A stretch of DNA of 7,735 nt, taken from NCBI GenBank assembly GCA_008933495.1, contig WBUW01000124.1, positions 1 to 7,735 on the forward strand, written 5' to 3'. Below, one piece after another: positions 5,776 through 7,735 of this stretch. Below the pieces are notes generated by a model. It did no database searches. It saw only the letters and a program-made list of their open reading frames with translations, and was not told the origin of the DNA. Each line of letters opens with the position of its first letter. Positions within the stretch are counted from its first letter, which is position 1. The position numbers and the translations under genes are program-made. The stretch comes from Pseudorhodoplanes sp. GTDB lineage: Bacteria; Pseudomonadota; Alphaproteobacteria; Rhizobiales; Xanthobacteraceae.

Positions 5776-6133
5776 TCTTCCCCTTATCCTGACCAGCGCG
5801 CCGTGCAGCCGGCTGCGCGGCGGTCCCGAACCGGCGAATCGCCCGGGCGGCTTGATCACGGGCCTCGGTACATGCCGGGGAAAGGGTGTCAAGAATGCGG
5901 TTTTGCCGGCTTTTGCCTCACGGGATGTTGCATTGGACGGAATATCAGCCTCGTTGCGAGCCAGTCTAAATTATGGTTTGAAAAGCAGGGAATTCCCCGT
6001 CCCGCCGCGCGCGCATGCGGATTTTTGTCCCCTGGCGGAAGCCATGCCGAGAGCGGGTTGCCCCGCGACGACCTTGGATCCCAGCGGATTGGCATGAATT
6101 CGTGACGGATTTGCCGAAGGAGCAAACAGGACC
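5776..6133. promoter_or_regulatory. Divergent upstream region of the IalB-family gene and coxB
   Basis: These 358 bases separate two divergent starts and hold no supported gene; open frames here are extensions or shadows of the flanking genes. An AT-richer island lies at about 5936-5995 (CTAAATTATGGTTTGAAAAG inside it). On the minus strand CATAAT (complement of 5970-5975) resembles a -10 hexamer for the IalB-family gene, but no good -35 lies at the right distance. GGGAATTCCC (5988-5997) is a perfect 10-bp palindrome. For coxB, AAGGAG (6117-6122) is 11 bases before the ATG and AGGA (6128-6131) is 2 bases before it, so the effective ribosome-binding site is ambiguous. Promoters must be here by layout, but I cannot place them firmly. 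Confidence 0.45.
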
Positions 6134-6985
6134 ATGCAGGTGCAGAGATTCTTGATCGCTTTCGCTTGGGCGGCTGCCGCCGTTCTGGCGGTATCCGCAC
6201 AGGCCATCGCCTCGACCGGCCAGCCGTCGTCTTGGCAACTCGGCCTGCAGGCCGCGGCAACGCCGGTGATGGAGAACATCGCCTGGTTTCACAACCTGCT
6301 ACTCTACATCATCACCGCCATCTCCCTGTTCGTGCTCCTGCTGCTGGTGATCGTGATGGTGCGCTTCAACGCGCGTTCCAATCCGACCCCGAGCAAGACC
6401 ACGCATAATACCCTGCTCGAAGTGGCCTGGACGGTCATCCCGGTCCTCGTCCTGGTCACGATCGCGGTCCCCTCCTTCCGCCTGCTGTTCTTCCAGCAGG
6501 CGATTCCGCAGGCCGACGTCACCGTGAAGGCAACCGGCAAACAATGGTTCTGGTCCTATTCCTATCCCGACCACGGCAAGTTCGAATTCGACTCGCTGAT
6601 GCTGCAGGACAAGGACCGCAAGCCGAACCAGCCGCGCCTGCTCGCCGTCGATAACGACCTCGTCGTGCCGGTGAACAAGGTGGTGCGCGTTCAGGTGATC
6701 GGCGCGGACGTCATTCATGCGTTCGCGGTTCCGGCTTTCGGCATCAAGATCGACGCCGTTCCCGGGCGCCTGAACGAGACCTGGTTCAAGGCCGAGCGCG
6801 AAGGCGTTTATTACGGCCAGTGCTCGGAACTGTGCGGCAAGGATCACGCTTTCATGCCAATCGCCGTGCGCGTGGTCAGCGATCGCGAATTCGCGGCCTG
6901 GATCGAGGAAACCAAGAAGAAATATGCGACCGGCGCGCGCGACCCGCTGACCGTGGCGGCGCGCGAGGTGCGGACCGAACACTGA
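6134..6985 (+). CDS. coxB: Cytochrome c oxidase subunit II (CuA subunit)
   Basis: A 283-residue subunit II (also called ctaC) of an aa3-type terminal oxidase in the cytoplasmic membrane. It accepts electrons from cytochrome c at the binuclear CuA centre and passes them to subunit I. Residues 1-27 form a signal peptide. Two transmembrane helices follow at about 53-77 (LLLYIITAISLFVLLLLVIV) and 95-117 (VAWTVIPVLVLVTIAV). The periplasmic cupredoxin domain begins near 127 with the aromatic patch GKQWFWSY (Trp138 region, electron entry). All CuA ligands are present: His195 (DVIHAFAVPAFG), Cys230, Glu232 (backbone carbonyl), Cys234, His238 and Met241 (CSELCGKDHAFMP). There is no C-terminal heme c domain, so it is not a caa3 type. 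It lies 108 bases upstream of coxA on the same strand, the normal operon order. Confidence 0.98.
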   Translation: MQVQRFLIAFAWAAAAVLAVSAQAIASTGQPSSWQLGLQAAATPVMENIAWFHNLLLYIITAISLFVLLLLVIVMVRFNARSNPTPSKTTHNTLLEVAWTVIPVLVLVTIAVPSFRLLFFQQAIPQADVTVKATGKQWFWSYSYPDHGKFEFDSLMLQDKDRKPNQPRLLAVDNDLVVPVNKVVRVQVIGADVIHAFAVPAFGIKIDAVPGRLNETWFKAEREGVYYGQCSELCGKDHAFMPIAVRVVSDREFAAWIEETKKKYATGARDPLTVAAREVRTEH

Positions 6986-7093
6986 CGCGACCCGGCGCTG
7001 CACGGTCGTGCGACCGGTCATGCAGCGCCTCCGCGCTTCCAAGCGACCGACAACCAAGACCAACAACCAATAAGACCTTAAGGAACCTCAACC
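6986..7093 (+). promoter_or_regulatory. coxB-coxA spacer with nested inverted repeat and coxA ribosome-binding site
   Basis: GGCGCTGCA (6994-7002) pairs perfectly with TGCAGCGCC (7021-7029). Enclosed between them, GGTCG (7004-7008) faces CGACC (7011-7015), allowing a smaller hairpin on top of the long stem. No T tract follows, so a classic terminator is unlikely; an mRNA-processing or stability element is a better reading (inference). AAGGA (7080-7084), 9 bases before the ATG at 7094, is a good Shine-Dalgarno site for coxA. Confidence 0.6.
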
Positions 7094-7735
7094 ATGGCTC
7101 AGACGGCGCATTACTCCGCCCCCGCCGCTCATGACGACCACGCCATCCCGGCCGGCTGGCGGCGCTTCGCCTATTCCACCAATCACAAGGACATCGGCAC
7201 GATGTACCTTGTGTTCGCGCTCGTCGCCGGTCTGATCGGCGGCGCCTTGTCGATCGGCATGCGCATGGAACTGCAGCAACCCGGCATGCAGATTTTCGGG
7301 GATGCGCACGCCTTCAACGTGTTCACCACCGCGCATGGCCTGATCATGATCTTCTTCATGGTCATGCCGGCGATGATCGGCGGCTTCGGCAACTGGATCG
7401 TGCCGCTGATGATCGGCGCCCCGGACATGGCCTTCCCGCGCATGAACAACATCTCGTTCTGGCTGCTGCCGGCCTCGTTTGCGCTGTTGTGCATTTCGCT
7501 GTTCGTGGAAGGCGAGCCCGGCTCCCCGGGCGTGGGCGCCGGCTGGACGCTTTATGCGCCGCTGTCGACGTCCGGTCATCCCGGGCCGGCGGTCGATTTC
7601 GCGATCCTGTCGGTGCATCTGGCCGGCGCCTCCTCGATCCTCGGCGCGATCAACTTCATCACCACCATCTTCAACATGCGCGCGCCGGGCATGACGCTGC
7701 ACAAGATGCCGCTGTTCGTGTGGTCGATCCTGGTG
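7094..7735 (+). CDS. coxA: Cytochrome c oxidase subunit I, 5' part
   Basis: The first 214 codons of the heme-copper catalytic subunit (also called ctaD), open to the right edge; the full protein is normally about 530-560 residues. It reduces O2 to water at the heme a3-CuB site and pumps protons. Visible in order: the RRFAYSTNHKDIGTMYLVF entry to helix I; helix II with His81 (TTAHGLIMIFFMV), an axial ligand of low-spin heme a; the GGFGNWIVPLMIGAPDMAFPRMNN loop, carrying Asp111 at the mouth of the D proton channel and the following asparagines; helix III (SFWLLPASFALLCISLFV); and helix IV with the SSILGAINFITT serines of the D channel. This places it with mitochondrial-like A-type oxidases. The CuB histidines and heme a3 ligand lie beyond the window. 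The start at 7094 is supported by AAGGA 9 bases upstream. It is cotranscribed with coxB by layout. Confidence 0.98.
   Translation, partial: MAQTAHYSAPAAHDDHAIPAGWRRFAYSTNHKDIGTMYLVFALVAGLIGGALSIGMRMELQQPGMQIFGDAHAFNVFTTAHGLIMIFFMVMPAMIGGFGNWIVPLMIGAPDMAFPRMNNISFWLLPASFALLCISLFVEGEPGSPGVGAGWTLYAPLSTSGHPGPAVDFAILSVHLAGASSILGAINFITTIFNMRAPGMTLHKMPLFVWSILV

Noticed and set aside
5188..6105. Plus-strand frame of 305 codons opposite the IalB-family gene and through the divergent region
   Set aside because: No domain, antisense to a supported gene, and it crosses the promoter region.
5889..6292. Minus-strand frames upstream of the IalB-family gene overlapping the coxB leader
   Set aside because: They lie over the coxB signal-peptide region on the opposite strand, with no motif or ribosome-binding site.
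6299..7066. Minus-strand frame of 255 codons opposite coxB
   Set aside because: Shadow of coxB; the coxB frame shows all CuA ligands.
1..7735. tRNA, rRNA, CRISPR array, insertion sequence, phage or defence genes
   Set aside because: Looked for on both strands; no cloverleaf, spaced direct-repeat array, transposase or defence-type motif was recognised.

Overview
The window is GC-rich, densely coded DNA that reads as the chromosome of an alphaproteobacterium, most likely of the order Hyphomicrobiales (Bradyrhizobium/Rhodopseudomonas/Xanthobacteraceae-like). This rests on four things seen together: an IalB-family protein and tldD divergent from coxB-coxA, an alphaproteobacterial aa3-type CoxA/CoxB, a DUF1127 gene divergent from a LysR regulator, and a REP-like palindrome of a type I recall from these genomes. 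The placement is inferred from protein and repeat recognition; no search was run.

Left part (1-1905): the 3' portion of a ybaK-type aminoacyl-tRNA deacylase gene runs tail-to-tail, only 3 bases apart, into a LysR-family regulator of the LrhA/HexA type on the minus strand. Divergent from the regulator, across an AT-rich promoter region, is a DUF1127 gene that ends in a strong hairpin.

Middle part (1906-3714): an accessory-looking stretch of small exported cysteine-rich proteins. A plus-strand gene encodes a secreted protein made of two PAN/apple-like repeats. Convergent with it is a minus-strand gene for an 88-residue exported protein whose six cysteines are spaced in perfect mirror symmetry (CX3CX6CX11CX6CX3C); its best start is a TTG behind a good Shine-Dalgarno site. 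Upstream of that gene, about 570 bases hold no confident gene, only a tandem 9-bp repeat, a doubtful small ORF and a hairpin. A REP-like palindromic element follows directly after the tldD stop codon.

Right part (3715-7735): on the minus strand, an IalB-family exported protein gene lies upstream of tldD, a zinc metalloprotease gene. Divergent from them, coxB and the first 214 codons of coxA encode subunits II and I of an aa3-type cytochrome c oxidase, with the CuA ligands and the first heme a ligand visible. The coxB-coxA spacer carries a two-tiered inverted repeat. This part is ordinary core genome. The most novel material is the pair of small disulfide-rich secreted proteins in the middle. 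I see no RNA genes, CRISPR array, insertion sequence, or clear defence or phage system.
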